Shown here: piece by piece, positions 15,939 to 25,878 of the stretch
Layout of the letters: each line of letters starts with the position of its first letter
How positions within the stretch are numbered: the stretch's first letter is position 1
DNA from: Nocardioides zeae
GTDB taxonomy: Bacteria > Actinomycetota > Actinomycetes > Propionibacteriales > Nocardioidaceae
Assembly (NCBI RefSeq): GCF_030818655.1
Contig: NZ_JAUTAN010000001.1
Coordinates: 1-64,000 of the forward strand
Length of the DNA: 64,000 nucleotides
Direction of reading: 5' to 3'
Position numbers and translations under genes: made by a program
Notes under the pieces: generated by a model
What the model saw: the letters and a program-made list of their open reading frames with translations, nothing else
What the model was told of the DNA's origin: nothing
Database searches by the model: none

Positions 15939-18839
15939 ATGACGGAGACGGTGAGCGGCCCGGGCGCAGCAGGCGCTGAGGGTCGTTCGGGCTCGGCCGG
16001 CCTCACCCTCACCCCGGTGTTCAGCACCCCGGGTGTGCACCCCTACGACGAGATCACCTGGGAGCGTCGCGACGTCGTCCAGACGAACTGGAAGACGGGT
16101 GCCACCGTCTTCGAGCAGCGCGGCGTCGAGTTCCCGGACTTCTGGTCCGTCAACGCCTCGACCATCGTCACGTCGAAGTACTTCCGCGGCGCGCTCGGCA
16201 CCGACGCGCGCGAGTGGAGCCTCAAGCAGCTCGTCGACCGCGTCGTGAAGACGTACGTCGCGGCCGGCGTCGAGCACGGCTACTTCGCCGACGAGGCGGC
16301 CGCCCAGGTCTTCGAGCACGAGCTCACCTGGCTGCTGGTCCACCAGTACTTCTCGTTCAACTCGCCCGTGTGGTTCAACGTGGGCACGTCGAGCCCCCAG
16401 CAGGTCTCCGCCTGCTTCATCCTGTCGGTCGACGACTCGATGGACTCGATCCTGAACTGGTACAAGGAGGAGGGCTTCATCTTCAAGGGCGGCTCCGGTG
16501 CCGGCCTGAACCTCTCCCGCATCCGCTCCAGCAAGGAGCTGCTCTCCTCGGGCGGCACCGCGAGCGGTCCCGTCTCCTTCATGCGCGGCGCCGACGCATC
16601 GGCGGGCACCATCAAGTCGGGCGGCGCCACGCGTCGTGCGGCCAAGATGGTCGTCCTCGACGTCGACCACCCGGACATCGAGGAGTTCGTCGCGACGAAG
16701 GCGCGCGAGGAGGACAAGATCCGCGCGCTGCGAGACGCCGGCTTCGACATGGACCTCGGCGGCGACGACATCACCTCGGTGCAGTACCAGAACGCCAACA
16801 ACTCGGTCCGCGTCTCCGACGAGTTCATGCGCGCCGTCGAGGACGGCACGGAGTTCGGTCTCCGCGCCCGCCAGACCGGTGAGGTCATCGAGACGGTCGA
16901 CGCCCGCGAGCTCTTCCACAAGATCGCGAAGGCCGCCTGGGAGTGCGCCGACCCGGGCCTGCAGTACGACGACACGATCAACGACTGGCACACCAACCCC
17001 GAGACGGGTCGCATCACTGCGTCCAACCCGTGCTCGGAGTACATGTCGCTCGACAACTCGTCCTGCAACCTGGCGTCGCTCAACCTGCTGAAGTTCCTCA
17101 AGGACGACGACACGTTCGACGCCGACCTGTTCGCCAAGGCCGTCGAGATCATCATCACCGCGATGGACATCTCGATCTGCTTCGCCGACTTCCCGACGGA
17201 GCCCATCGGCGAGACGACGCGCAACTACCGCCAGCTGGGCATCGGCTACGCCAACCTCGGCGCGCTGCTGATGGCCATGGGCCTCGGCTACGACTCCGAC
17301 GGTGGCCGCGCCATGGCCGGCACCATCACCTCGCTGATGACCGGCACGTCGTACCGCCGCTCGGCCGAGCTCGCCGCGATCGTGGGCCCCTACAACGGCT
17401 ACGCCCGCAACGCCGAGGCGCACCAGCGCGTCATGCGCAAGCACCAGGCCGCCAACGACGCCGTGCGCACGATGCACAGCAACGACACGGCCGTGCACCG
17501 CCTCGCCACCAAGGAGTGGGCGAAGGTCGTCGAGCTGGGCAAGGTCAACGGCTTCCGCAACGCGCAGGCCTCCGTGCTCGCCCCCACCGGCACCATCGGC
17601 TTCATGATGGACTGCGACACCACCGGCATCGAGCCCGACTTCTCGCTCGTGAAGTTCAAGAAGCTCGTCGGCGGCGGCTCGATGCAGATCGTCAACCAGA
17701 CGATCCCGCGCGCGCTGAAGAAGCTGGGCTACCAGCCGGAGCAGGTCGAGGCCATCGTCGACTACATCGCCGAGCACGGCCACGTCATCGACGCCCCCGG
17801 CCTGCGCCAGGAGCACTACGAGGTGTTCGACACCGCGATGGGTGCCCGCTCGCTCAAGCCCATGGGCCACGTCCGCATGATGGCCGCGGCGCAGCCGTTC
17901 CTCTCGGGCGCGATCAGCAAGACGGTCAACCTGCCCGAGTCGGCCACGGTCGAGGAGATCGAGGACGTCTACCTGCAGTCGTGGAAGCTGGGCCTCAAGG
18001 CCACGGCGATCTACCGCGACAACTGCAAGGTGGGCCAGCCCCTCTCCGACGGTGGCGGCAAGGCGAAGAAGGACGCGGCCGACGCCGCCGAGGCTGCCGA
18101 GGCGGCCGAGGTCGTGGAGAAGGTCGTCGAGAAGATCGTCTACGCTCCGACCCGCAAGCGCCTCCCGAAGTCGCGTGTTTCCCGCACGACGTCGTTCACG
18201 GTCGGCGGCGCGGAGGGCTACATGACCTCCGGCGCCCACGAGGACGGCGAGCTCGGCGAGATCTTCCTCAAGCTCGGAAAGCAGGGCTCGACCCTGGCCG
18301 GCGTGATGGACGCGTTCTCGATCGCGGTGTCGATCGGTCTGCAGTACGGCGTGCCGCTCGAGACCTACGTCTCGAAGTTCACCAACCTGCGCTTCGAGCC
18401 GGCCGGTCTGACCGACGACCCGGACGTCCGGATGAGCCAGTCGATCATGGACTACATCTTCCGTCGCCTGGCGCTGGACTACCTGCCGTTCGACGAGCGG
18501 GCGGGCCTCGGCATCTACTCGGCCGAGGAGCGCCAGCGTCACCTCGAGACGGGCTCCTACGAGCCGGTCGAGGAGACGGGCTCGGCGGCCGAGCTGCTCG
18601 AGGCGCCGACCGTGGAGATCACGCCGCTGCCCGAGGTCGCGGTGGAGGAGAAGGCTCCGTCGGCCGAGTCCGGCGCCAAGCCCGCCCCGAAGGAGGCCCA
18701 CACCTCCGCGGAGCTGCTCGAGAAGATCACGGGCACGGCGGTCGACAGCCCGCTCTGCTTCACCTGCGGCACCAAGATGCGCCCGGCTGGTTCGTGCTAC
18801 GTCTGCGAGGGCTGCGGCTCGACCAGCGGCTGCAGCTGA
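15939..18839 (+). CDS. nrdJ: Vitamin B12-dependent (class II) ribonucleoside-diphosphate reductase NrdJ
   Basis: 966 residues, the usual size of actinobacterial class II RNR. Active-site features include the 'SACFILSVDDSMDS' cysteine near residue 155, 'NPCSEYMSLDN' near 363 and 'APTGTIGFMMDCD' near 550. The C-terminal ~30 residues form a cysteine-rich tail ('CFTCGTKMRPAGSCYVCEGC', then 'SGCS') that carries the redox-active pair and a zinc-ribbon-like fold. A Lys/Ala-rich linker lies at 700-730. The enzyme makes deoxyribonucleotides using adenosylcobalamin and works with or without oxygen. Regulation by the adjacent nrdR is expected. The upstream gap shows no recognisable cobalamin riboswitch. 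Confidence 0.96.
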   Translation: MTETVSGPGAAGAEGRSGSAGLTLTPVFSTPGVHPYDEITWERRDVVQTNWKTGATVFEQRGVEFPDFWSVNASTIVTSKYFRGALGTDAREWSLKQLVDRVVKTYVAAGVEHGYFADEAAAQVFEHELTWLLVHQYFSFNSPVWFNVGTSSPQQVSACFILSVDDSMDSILNWYKEEGFIFKGGSGAGLNLSRIRSSKELLSSGGTASGPVSFMRGADASAGTIKSGGATRRAAKMVVLDVDHPDIEEFVATKAREEDKIRALRDAGFDMDLGGDDITSVQYQNANNSVRVSDEFMRAVEDGTEFGLRARQTGEVIETVDARELFHKIAKAAWECADPGLQYDDTINDWHTNPETGRITASNPCSEYMSLDNSSCNLASLNLLKFLKDDDTFDADLFAKAVEIIITAMDISICFADFPTEPIGETTRNYRQLGIGYANLGALLMAMGLGYDSDGGRAMAGTITSLMTGTSYRRSAELAAIVGPYNGYARNAEAHQRVMRKHQAANDAVRTMHSNDTAVHRLATKEWAKVVELGKVNGFRNAQASVLAPTGTIGFMMDCDTTGIEPDFSLVKFKKLVGGGSMQIVNQTIPRALKKLGYQPEQVEAIVDYIAEHGHVIDAPGLRQEHYEVFDTAMGARSLKPMGHVRMMAAAQPFLSGAISKTVNLPESATVEEIEDVYLQSWKLGLKATAIYRDNCKVGQPLSDGGGKAKKDAADAAEAAEAAEVVEKVVEKIVYAPTRKRLPKSRVSRTTSFTVGGAEGYMTSGAHEDGELGEIFLKLGKQGSTLAGVMDAFSIAVSIGLQYGVPLETYVSKFTNLRFEPAGLTDDPDVRMSQSIMDYIFRRLALDYLPFDERAGLGIYSAEERQRHLETGSYEPVEETGSAAELLEAPTVEITPLPEVAVEEKAPSAESGAKPAPKEAHTSAELLEKITGTAVDSPLCFTCGTKMRPAGSCYVCEGCGSTSGCS

Positions 18840-18856
18840 GCCTCACCCGCGTCACC

Positions 18857-18900
18857 CCGACGGCCCCGGTCCCTCCTCGTGGAGGGGCCGGGGCCGTCGG
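18857..18900 (+). terminator. Very strong terminator after nrdJ
   Basis: 20-bp stem from 18857-18876 to 18881-18900 with a single T-G wobble and a TCGT tetraloop, 17 nt after the nrdJ stop. Confidence 0.75.
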
Positions 18901-18927
18901 CCATGTCGGTCGCTGGCGGCACGCCGC

Positions 18928-18939
18928 TAACCTGCGCGC
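18928..18939 (+). promoter_or_regulatory. Leaderless promoter -10
   Basis: TAACCT at 18928-18933 followed by 6 nt and GTG 18940. Confidence 0.55.
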
Positions 18940-19749
18940 GTGGACTCCGTCGGTGGACCCCCGCTCCGGCTGGCCCTCACGGACGCTCTGGGCCGGGGCG
19001 ACCGAGACGGGGTCGTCAGGCTGATGCAGGCGGCGACGCCGTCCGAGAGACGCTCCGTCGCTCCGTTCGTCCGCCGGCACGACGCTCGGGTCTCATCCCT
19101 GCCGGGTGGCAGCCTGGCGCCCGACGGTGAGTGGAGGGGCCGGCTGACCCCGGCCCACTGGTCGGCGTCCTCCGCAGCCCAGCTGGCCTGCCTGTCACCC
19201 GAGCGTGCCGCTCGATACTGGCCCCTCGACCTGAGGGACCGGATCGACCTGCCACCGGCACTCCATCCCGAGGACCTCCACGTCTTCGTGCACGAGTGGT
19301 CGGCGCGGCTCGTCCGGTCGCCGAAGGACTGGGACGGTCTCAACGGGATAGAGGCGATGTTCGACTGGGTCCGCGACGGCCTGGTGCCGCCGCCGCTCGA
19401 CCACGGGGCAGTGCTCCTGCTGGGGGCGTGGTTGCCGTCGGCCCGTGGGGGCGGATGGCTCCTGTCGTACCTCGAGGCACGCCCCACCTTGATCGGGACG
19501 ACGCTGGCCGCGGTCTTCGACGTCGACGGCGTTCCCGGCGCATCGCTGGCGCAGTGCGACCAGACGATGGCGTGGCAGTCGCGTCGGATGGATCGTCACG
19601 TGATCCCCGAGCTCGTCCGCCGCGGTCACTGGAGCCGCGACTTCGTCCTGGACGGCATCGAGCGCGCACTGCAGCGTGGCCAGACGGGCTATCACACGCG
19701 GTGGTTCGTCGGTCTCCGTGACGTCGTCATGCGGATGCGCGTCCGCTGA
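18940..19749 (+). CDS. Uncharacterised protein resembling the N-terminus of DUF6493-type proteins
   Basis: 269 residues, no signal peptide or TM. The opening (helical 'ALTDALGRGDRDGVVRLM' and 'TPSERRSVAPFVRRHDAR') looks like the start of the long DUF6493-type proteins often found beside vWA/MoxR/SWIM clusters, but those are several times longer, so this would be a short or remnant version. Tryptophan-rich helical segments follow ('HEWSARLVRSPKDWDGLN', 'MFDWVRDGLVPP'). It runs convergently into the vWA gene with a 12-nt gap. The family link is pattern memory without an alignment and could be wrong; the reading frame itself is supported by its leaderless promoter and codon bias. Confidence 0.6.
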   Translation: MDSVGGPPLRLALTDALGRGDRDGVVRLMQAATPSERRSVAPFVRRHDARVSSLPGGSLAPDGEWRGRLTPAHWSASSAAQLACLSPERAARYWPLDLRDRIDLPPALHPEDLHVFVHEWSARLVRSPKDWDGLNGIEAMFDWVRDGLVPPPLDHGAVLLLGAWLPSARGGGWLLSYLEARPTLIGTTLAAVFDVDGVPGASLAQCDQTMAWQSRRMDRHVIPELVRRGHWSRDFVLDGIERALQRGQTGYHTRWFVGLRDVVMRMRVR

Positions 19750-19761
19750 CGCCCCCCAGCC

Positions 19762-20940
19762 TCACCCCGGCTGCGCCGTCACGATCCCTTCCGCCGCGGC
19801 CCACGCGGTGATGTCCCGCCGCTCGATCGCGGCCGCGATGAGGTCCGGGAACGCCTCGGGCGTGCACGCGAACGTGGGCACGCCCAGCCCGGCGAGCGCG
19901 GAGGCGTGGTCCTCGTCGTACGCCGGTGCCCCGTCGTCGCTCAGCGCGAGCAGCGCGACCACGGTGACGCCCGACGCAACGAGACGCGCGCAGCGCGCGA
20001 GCATCTCCTCGGCGATGCCGCCCTCGAACAGGTCGCTCAGCAGCACGAGCACGGTGTCGGTGGGCCGCTCGATGCGGCTCTCGCAGTAGGCCAGCGCGCG
20101 GTTGATGTCCGTGCCGCCGCCGAGCTGCACCCCGAAGAGCACGTCGACCGGGTCGTCCATGTCGTCGGTGAGGTCGACGACCTCGGTGTCGAAGACGACC
20201 AACCGGGTCGCGACGGAGCGCAGCGAGGCGAGGACGGCGCCGTACACGGACGCGTAGACGACCGAGGGGCCCATCGACCCCGACTGGTCGACGCACAGCA
20301 CGATCTCGCGCTCGAGCTGGTGGGCCCGGCGCGCGTGGCCGACGAGGCGCTCGGGCACGACGGTGCGGTGCTCGGGCAGGTAGTGCTGGAGGTTCGCGGC
20401 GATGGTGCGCCTCCAGTCGATGTCGGCCGGCCGCGGACGGCGGGTGCGGGCGGCGCGGTCGAGCGCACCGGTCACGGCCTGCACGGTGCGCGCGCGGATC
20501 CGCTCCTCGATCTCGTCGACGACGGTCCGCACGACCCGGCGGGCCGTCTGCTTCGAGTGCTCGGGGATGACGCCCCGCAGCCCCATCAGCGTGGTCACGA
20601 GGTGCACGTCCGGCTGCACCGCCTCCATCAGCTCCGGCTCCGCCAGCAGCTCGCGGAGGCCCAGCCGCTCCATGGCGTCGACCTGGAGCACCTGCACGAC
20701 GGAGCTCGGGAAGTAGGTGCGGATGTCGCCCAACCAGCGGGCGACCCGCGGCGACGAACCACCGAGCCCCCCGGTCCGCGAGCGGGAGCCGGAGCGCTCG
20801 CCGTACAACGCCTCCAGCGCCTCGTCCCGCTTCACGTCGTCGGCGGAGAGCTCGACACCGTGGCCGTCGTTCCCCAGCACCTCGTCGGACGGCGCCCCGA
20901 GGACCAACCGCCACCGCGTGCGGGCGTCCCGCTCGCTCAT
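19762..20940 (-). CDS. vWA domain protein (MIDAS) of the SWIM/MoxR cluster
   Basis: 392 residues. An N-terminal helical region (1-200) with basic segments is followed by a C-terminal von Willebrand factor A domain (about 205-375). The MIDAS is complete: 'CVDQSGSMGPS' (DxSxS), Thr in 'LGGGTDINRA' and Asp in 'LLSDLFEGG', so metal-dependent partner binding is expected. Its ATG overlaps the TGA of the DUF5682 gene (ATGA). MoxR ATPases usually act with a vWA protein on a client, so this is the probable partner of the AAA+ protein in the same operon. It resembles E. coli YehP in arrangement. Client unknown. Confidence 0.85.
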   Translation of the reverse strand: MSERDARTRWRLVLGAPSDEVLGNDGHGVELSADDVKRDEALEALYGERSGSRSRTGGLGGSSPRVARWLGDIRTYFPSSVVQVLQVDAMERLGLRELLAEPELMEAVQPDVHLVTTLMGLRGVIPEHSKQTARRVVRTVVDEIEERIRARTVQAVTGALDRAARTRRPRPADIDWRRTIAANLQHYLPEHRTVVPERLVGHARRAHQLEREIVLCVDQSGSMGPSVVYASVYGAVLASLRSVATRLVVFDTEVVDLTDDMDDPVDVLFGVQLGGGTDINRALAYCESRIERPTDTVLVLLSDLFEGGIAEEMLARCARLVASGVTVVALLALSDDGAPAYDEDHASALAGLGVPTFACTPEAFPDLIAAAIERRDITAWAAAEGIVTAQPG

Positions 20941-23203
20941 GCGACCGCACCTCCCACCTCGGGAGCACCCAACAACCGCGCCACCCCGGCGAGCACCGGC
21001 GCGGCCCCGTCGACGTCGAGCACGAGGCCACCGGACGCGCCGCCGGACCGCGGCCCCCGCCCCACCCCGCGCGCCACCGCGCGTCGCTCGGCGGACGAGA
21101 ACCGCGCGAAGGTGCGACGCAGCAGCGGCAGCAGGTCGTCGAAGACGGCGTCGGCGGTGCCGGCCATCCAGTCGTCGAGGATCCGCAGCAGGTCGTCGTC
21201 GTGGAGCAGCACGGCCGCGTCGCCGGCGAGGAAGCCGTCGAGCCAGGCCGCCGCCGCAGGCGCCGGGGCGGCGGGGGACAACCGGCGGGCCATCCGCTCG
21301 GCCGCGGTGGCCGGCACGACCAGTCCCGCGTCGAGCAGCAACCGGTTGGCCCGTCCCACCACCGAGCCGTGCAGCGCCTCGTCGGCCGCCAACCCGCCGA
21401 GCGCCTCCTGCCACGGCTGGCGCAGCGCCTCGTCGTCCAGCAGCGTCACGCCCTCGTCGCAGGTCTCGATCGCGCGGCGGGCGCGCGCGGCCGCGTCGTC
21501 GTCGAGGCTCGCGCAGGCGGCCCGCAGCCCGACGGACGCCCGCACGACCACGGTGCCGAGCAGGTCGGCGACGCGGGTCGTGTCGGCGCCGCGCACGTCG
21601 CCGTACCGCCGCGTCCGCGCCAGCGGCCCCACGCTCTCCGCGAGCGCCAGCGCGTCGTGCTGGTGGGTCGTGCGCTCGGCCAGTGCGTCGACCACGGCGG
21701 CCAGCCCCGCGGGCAGGTCGGCGAGCAGGCAGGCCTCGACGAGGTCGCTCAGCGCGGGGAGGTCGGGAGCCACGGCGGCGTCCTCGGCGACCGTGCGGGC
21801 GGCGGCGTCGGCGACCGTCGTGCCCCGCAGGCCCGCGTCGACGAGGGCGACGGCGAAGCCCGGGTCCCACTGCAGCCGCCAGGCCTCCTTGAAGGTGCCC
21901 GTCGTGCGGCCGCGTCGATCGGCGTGCCCCAGGCGACGCCGAGCAGGCGCAGCCGGTGCAGCAGCGCGGAGCGGGCGCGGCCGTTGGGCGTGCGCAGGTC
22001 GAGCACGGTCTCCGTCACCGACGCGCTCGGCTTGAGCCGCACGGCGCGCTGCTGCCGCGCGAGGTCCGCGGCCACCGGCGCCATCGGCACGTGCTCGGGG
22101 ACCTCGCCCAGCCGCTGGCCCACGACCACCTGCTCCTCGACGAGCTGCAACGGCACGGCCGAGCCCTCGCACAGCACCGTCAGCACCGCGTCCTGCAGCT
22201 CCGCGAGCCCCGCCGACGGTCGCCCGCGCATGACCGCCAGGTCATCGGCCAGCCGCGTGGCCTCCACCAGCGACGCGGGCGGGGCGTCGATCCCGGCGGT
22301 CCGCAACGCCCGGGCGACGGCCACCATCCACGCCGGCACCACGCCGTCCCGGTCGCGGTCGGCCCAGGTGAAGAGGTGGTCGTACCAGCCCGGCGAGCCG
22401 ACGCCCGCGCCGTACCCGCTCGTGAACTGCAGCCGCCCGTGCGTCCACGGCACCCAGGTGACCGCCACCTTGGTGCGCGGCAGGCGCGCGAGGAGCCGGT
22501 TGTCATGGGCGGCCGCCGGGAAGTCGGGCAGGTGCAGCGCCGGGGCGTGGAACGCACCGCACACGAACGCCACCCGCTCGTGGCCCTCCTTGAACGCCGC
22601 CCGCACGACACGACGCATCGCCGCCTCCCGCCGCGCGTTCTCGAGGTCCTCGTCCGCGTGCTCGGAACGGTGGGCGTCGCGCACCTCCGTCACCGCCTCG
22701 CGCAGCAGCGCGAACCGGTCGAGCACGCTCACCGTGGCGTCGGGCAGCTCGACGGCGTCCTCCCACCACCGCTCGGGGTCGTCGTACCCGGCCGTGCGGG
22801 CGAGCGTCCCGATCACGTCGGGGTACGACGCGGGCCGGGCGTCCTCCGGGGCCCCCTCGACATCAACAGGGGCCAGCTGGTGGACGGCGGGCAGGTCCGC
22901 GAACCGCACCGGTACGCCGCGGGCGACCGCCCAGCGCAGCGCGACCCACTCGGGGGAGAACGCGGCGAACGGGTAGAACGACGCCCGGCGCGGGTCGTCC
23001 GCGGCGTACACGAGCGCCGCCACGGGCGGCACGAGCCCGGGGTCGGCGACGTGGGCCACCAGCGGGTCGAGCTCCGGGCAGCCCTCGACCACGACGAGGT
23101 CGGGCTGCAGCTCCTCCAGGGCCGCCCGCACGGCGCGGGCCGAGCCCGGGCCGTGGTGGCGGATGCCGAGGGGGACGAGGACGCTCGTGGTCACGGCAGT
23201 CAC
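20937..23203 (-). pseudogene. DUF5682 (TraB/TIKI-like) protein, reading frame broken by a 1-nt deletion
   Basis: The gene reads in two frames that join at 21906-21913 (GCGGCCGC). Restoring one base there (GCGGGCCGC) links 'LLGVAWGTPIDA' directly to 'GRTTGTFKEAWRLQWDPG' and gives about 755 residues. The N-terminus has 'GIRHHGPGSARAV' and 'VVVEGCPEL', and 'VCGAFHAPAL' follows near residue 220. A His/Glu start and a GAxH motif recall the TraB/TIKI/ChaN-like putative metallohydrolase fold (inference). The C-terminal half is helical. GTG 23203 lies 11 nt after the MoxR stop. The total length of 2267 nt is one short of a multiple of three. Either a sequencing error or a true lesion; no slippery heptamer is present. 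Confidence 0.75.
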
Positions 23204-23214
23204 GGGAGCAGCGC

Positions 23215-24342
23215 TCAGCCCAGCTCGCGGCACGCGCGGTAGAGGTCCGCCCACGCGGGGCGGTCGCGGACGACGGTCTCGAGGTACTCCTGCCACACGA
23301 TCGCGTCCGCCACCGGGTCCTTCACCACGGCGCCGACGAGGCCCGCGGCGACGTCGGCGGCGCGCACGACCCCGTCACCGAAGTGCGCCGCCAGCGACAG
23401 CCCGTTGGTCATCACCGAGATCGCCTCGGCGGTCGACAGCGTGGCCGACGGCGACTTCAGGCTCGTGCGCCGGTCGAGCGTCGAGCCCGAGCGCAGCTCC
23501 CGGAACACCGTGACGACGCGCTCGATCTCGCTCGGCGCCCCCTCGGTGCCACCGAGGTCGGCGGGCAGGTCGAGCGAGCGGCCCAGCGCCGACACCCGGC
23601 TGCGCACGATCTCGACCTCCTGCTCGACGCTGTCGGGCAGCGGCAGCACGACGGTGTTGAACCGTCGCTTGAGCGCCGACGACAGGTCGTTGACGCCCTT
23701 GTCGCGGTTGTTGGCGGTGGCGATCACGTTGAAGCCCGGCCGGGCCTGCACCTCGGTGTCGAGCTCGGGCACCGGCAGGGTCTTCTCCGACAGGATCGAG
23801 ATGAGCGCGTCCTGGACGTCGGCCGGGATGCGGGTCAGCTCCTCGATGCGCACCAGCGCGCCGGTGCGCATCGCGCGCATGACCGGGCTGGGCACCAGCG
23901 CCGCCTCGGACGGCCCCTCGGCGAGCAGCCGGGCGTAGTTCCACCCGTAGCGCAGCGCCTCCTCCGCCGTGCCCGCCGTGCCCTGCACGACGAGCGTCGA
24001 GGTGCCGCTGATCGCCGCCGCCAGGTGCTCGCCGACCCACGTCTTCGCCGTGCCGGGCACGCCGAGCAGCAGCAGCGCCCGGTCGGTCGCCAGCGAGGCC
24101 ACCGCGATCTCGACGAGGCGCCGCGACCCGACGTACTTCGGGCTGATGACCGTCCCGTCCGGCAGCTCGCCGCCGAGCAGGTAGGTCGTCACCGCCCCCG
24201 GCGACAGCTGCCAGCTCGGCGGGCGCGCCCGGCCCGACGCGGCGTCGTGGTCCCGCAGGGCGGCGAGCTCGTCGGCGTACGCCTGCTCGGCGTGGGGCCG
24301 CAGCACCTCGGGGGTCTCGGGCGTGCCAGGGGTGGTCGTCAT
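23215..24342 (-). CDS. MoxR-type AAA+ ATPase of the SWIM/vWA cluster
   Basis: 375 residues. Walker A 'GVPGTAKTW' lies near 100, Walker B-like 'GALVRIEEL' near 165, sensor 1 'VIATANNRD' near 208 and the Arg-finger region 'ALKRRF' near 222; a helical lid completes the C-terminus. MoxR ATPases are chaperone-like remodelers that pair with vWA proteins to insert cofactors or activate clients. The ATG overlaps the TGA of the DUF5691 gene (ATGA), so translation is coupled. It is comparable to E. coli YehL by gene context. The two neighbouring genes carry frameshifts, but this one is intact. Confidence 0.9.
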   Translation of the reverse strand: MTTTPGTPETPEVLRPHAEQAYADELAALRDHDAASGRARPPSWQLSPGAVTTYLLGGELPDGTVISPKYVGSRRLVEIAVASLATDRALLLLGVPGTAKTWVGEHLAAAISGTSTLVVQGTAGTAEEALRYGWNYARLLAEGPSEAALVPSPVMRAMRTGALVRIEELTRIPADVQDALISILSEKTLPVPELDTEVQARPGFNVIATANNRDKGVNDLSSALKRRFNTVVLPLPDSVEQEVEIVRSRVSALGRSLDLPADLGGTEGAPSEIERVVTVFRELRSGSTLDRRTSLKSPSATLSTAEAISVMTNGLSLAAHFGDGVVRAADVAAGLVGAVVKDPVADAIVWQEYLETVVRDRPAWADLYRACRELG

Positions 24343-25878
24343 CGCAGGGCCTCGCTGATCGTGCGTCGGAAGGACAGGAGCTGCAGGGCGGTCGAGAGGG
24401 GTCGACCGGTGGTCTCGGGCAGGTCGGTGCGCACCAGGTCGGTGAGCCGGTCGAGCGTCGCGGGCGGGGCGTCCACCAGCGCGTCGCGCAGGTGGTGGAA
24501 CACCTCGGTCGGCAGCACGAGCCGCGGCGGCGGCACGCGGTGCAGCGCCTCGACCGCCTCGCGGCCCAGGCCGGGGTCGGCGGGCACGGGGAGGGCGGCG
24601 AGCAGGTCGCGGAGGTCCCGCAGGTCACCGGCTCCACGGCAGCGGGCGAGACCGGACCCGAGGTGCTGCGTGCGTTCCTCGAGGGGCAGCACCGACAGCA
24701 GCCCCGAGGGGCGTCCCTCCACGGCGATCACCGCCCGCGCCCAGACGGCGTCGCGGCGCAGCAGCACCGCCCGTCGCACGGCGTCGCGGAGGGGGTCGGG
24801 GAGACGCTGGTACGTCGCGGCCTCGTCCACCCCGGACCCCCGGGTCAGCACGGTGAGCGGGGCGCCGGTCACCAACGTGGCGAGCCACCAGTCGTGGCGG
24901 GACGTGCCGCGCGGGGGAGGGGTGAGCCCGTCGCGCACGCCGGCGTCGTCGGGGTCGGGCGGGGTGGCGAGGTCGAGGCGCCGGCCGAGGATCCCGCTCC
25001 GGGGAGAGCAGCGGCGCGAGCCGGTCCGCCATCCGCTGGGCCCGCCGTGAGGTGGGCAGCCCGTCGAGCAGGTGCTGCGCGAGACCCCGCACCTTCACGG
25101 ACCGGTCGTCGAGCGCCCGCTCGAGCAGGGGGTCGTCGGTGTCGGCGAGCGCCGTGCCGAGTGCCTCGAGGTGCTGGGTGCGCTCGGTGACCGGGTCGTT
25201 CGCCCAGGTGGAGGCGACGAGGTCGGCCGCCAGCGCCCGGTCGGCGGGGTCGTCCGAGGCGCGGAGGTCGAGGAGCAGCCCGAGGCGCGCCGGCGCCGGG
25301 AGGTGGGGCCACGCGGCCGGGTCGGGCCGGTCGTCGGGAGCTCCGGCCGCGGGCGCCGCGCCCCGGTCGTCCCTCAGCACGGCGCCCCAGCCCGGGTGCA
25401 GCCCGGCGAGCCAGCGTCCGCGCGCGTCGAGCACGGGCCGCAGCGGCGCCCGGAGCGCCGGTGCGCTCCGGGCACGCTCCAGCAGCACCGGCAGGAGGTC
25501 GTGGGGCACGCGGACCCCGGCCGCCGCCGCGCGCTCCAGCCAGTGGGCGACCAGCAGGTCGCGCTCCGCGGCCGGCACCGGCGCGGGCCGTGCGTGGAGC
25601 AGCTCGAGCAGCTGCCGGGCGCGCGGGGGCGGCGCGGCGAGGGTGTCGGCAGGCGCGGGAGCGGGGGCGTCGGCGGGAGCCGCGGGAGCGTCGGGCGCTC
25701 CCACCGACCGCAGCGCCGCCAGCACGGTCGCGGCGTCGAGGAGGCGGGTGCCGGAGTCGGCCGTGGGGCTCGGACCGAGCCCCGTGAGCACGTCCGGCGG
25801 CTCCGGCACCGCCCGACGTCCGCTGCCGAGGATCGCGGCCGCGACGACGCCGTCGGCCCAGTCCTCGATCGTGCTCAC
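24339..25878 (-). pseudogene. DUF5691 family protein, reading frame broken by a 1-nt insertion
   Basis: The gene starts at GTG 25878, overlapping the SWIM stop (GTGA), and ends in the ATGA overlap with the MoxR gene. The first frame runs to 'MADRLAPLLSPE'; the rest continues in the +1 frame as 'SGILGRRLDLATPP'. Removing one G of the run at 25001-25004 joins them and gives about 512 residues; the span of 1540 nt is one over a multiple of three. The protein is almost wholly helical with Leu/Ala/Arg-rich repeats ('LLLDLRASDDPADRAL', 'LDDRSVKVRGLAQHLL') like HEAT-type repeats, and an Ala/Pro linker near 75. Function unknown; it is always reported with SWIM and MoxR partners as far as I recall. 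Confidence 0.75.

Noticed and set aside
21900..21920. Programmed -1 frameshifting in DUF5682
   Set aside because: No slippery heptamer; the simplest reading is a lost G in a run.
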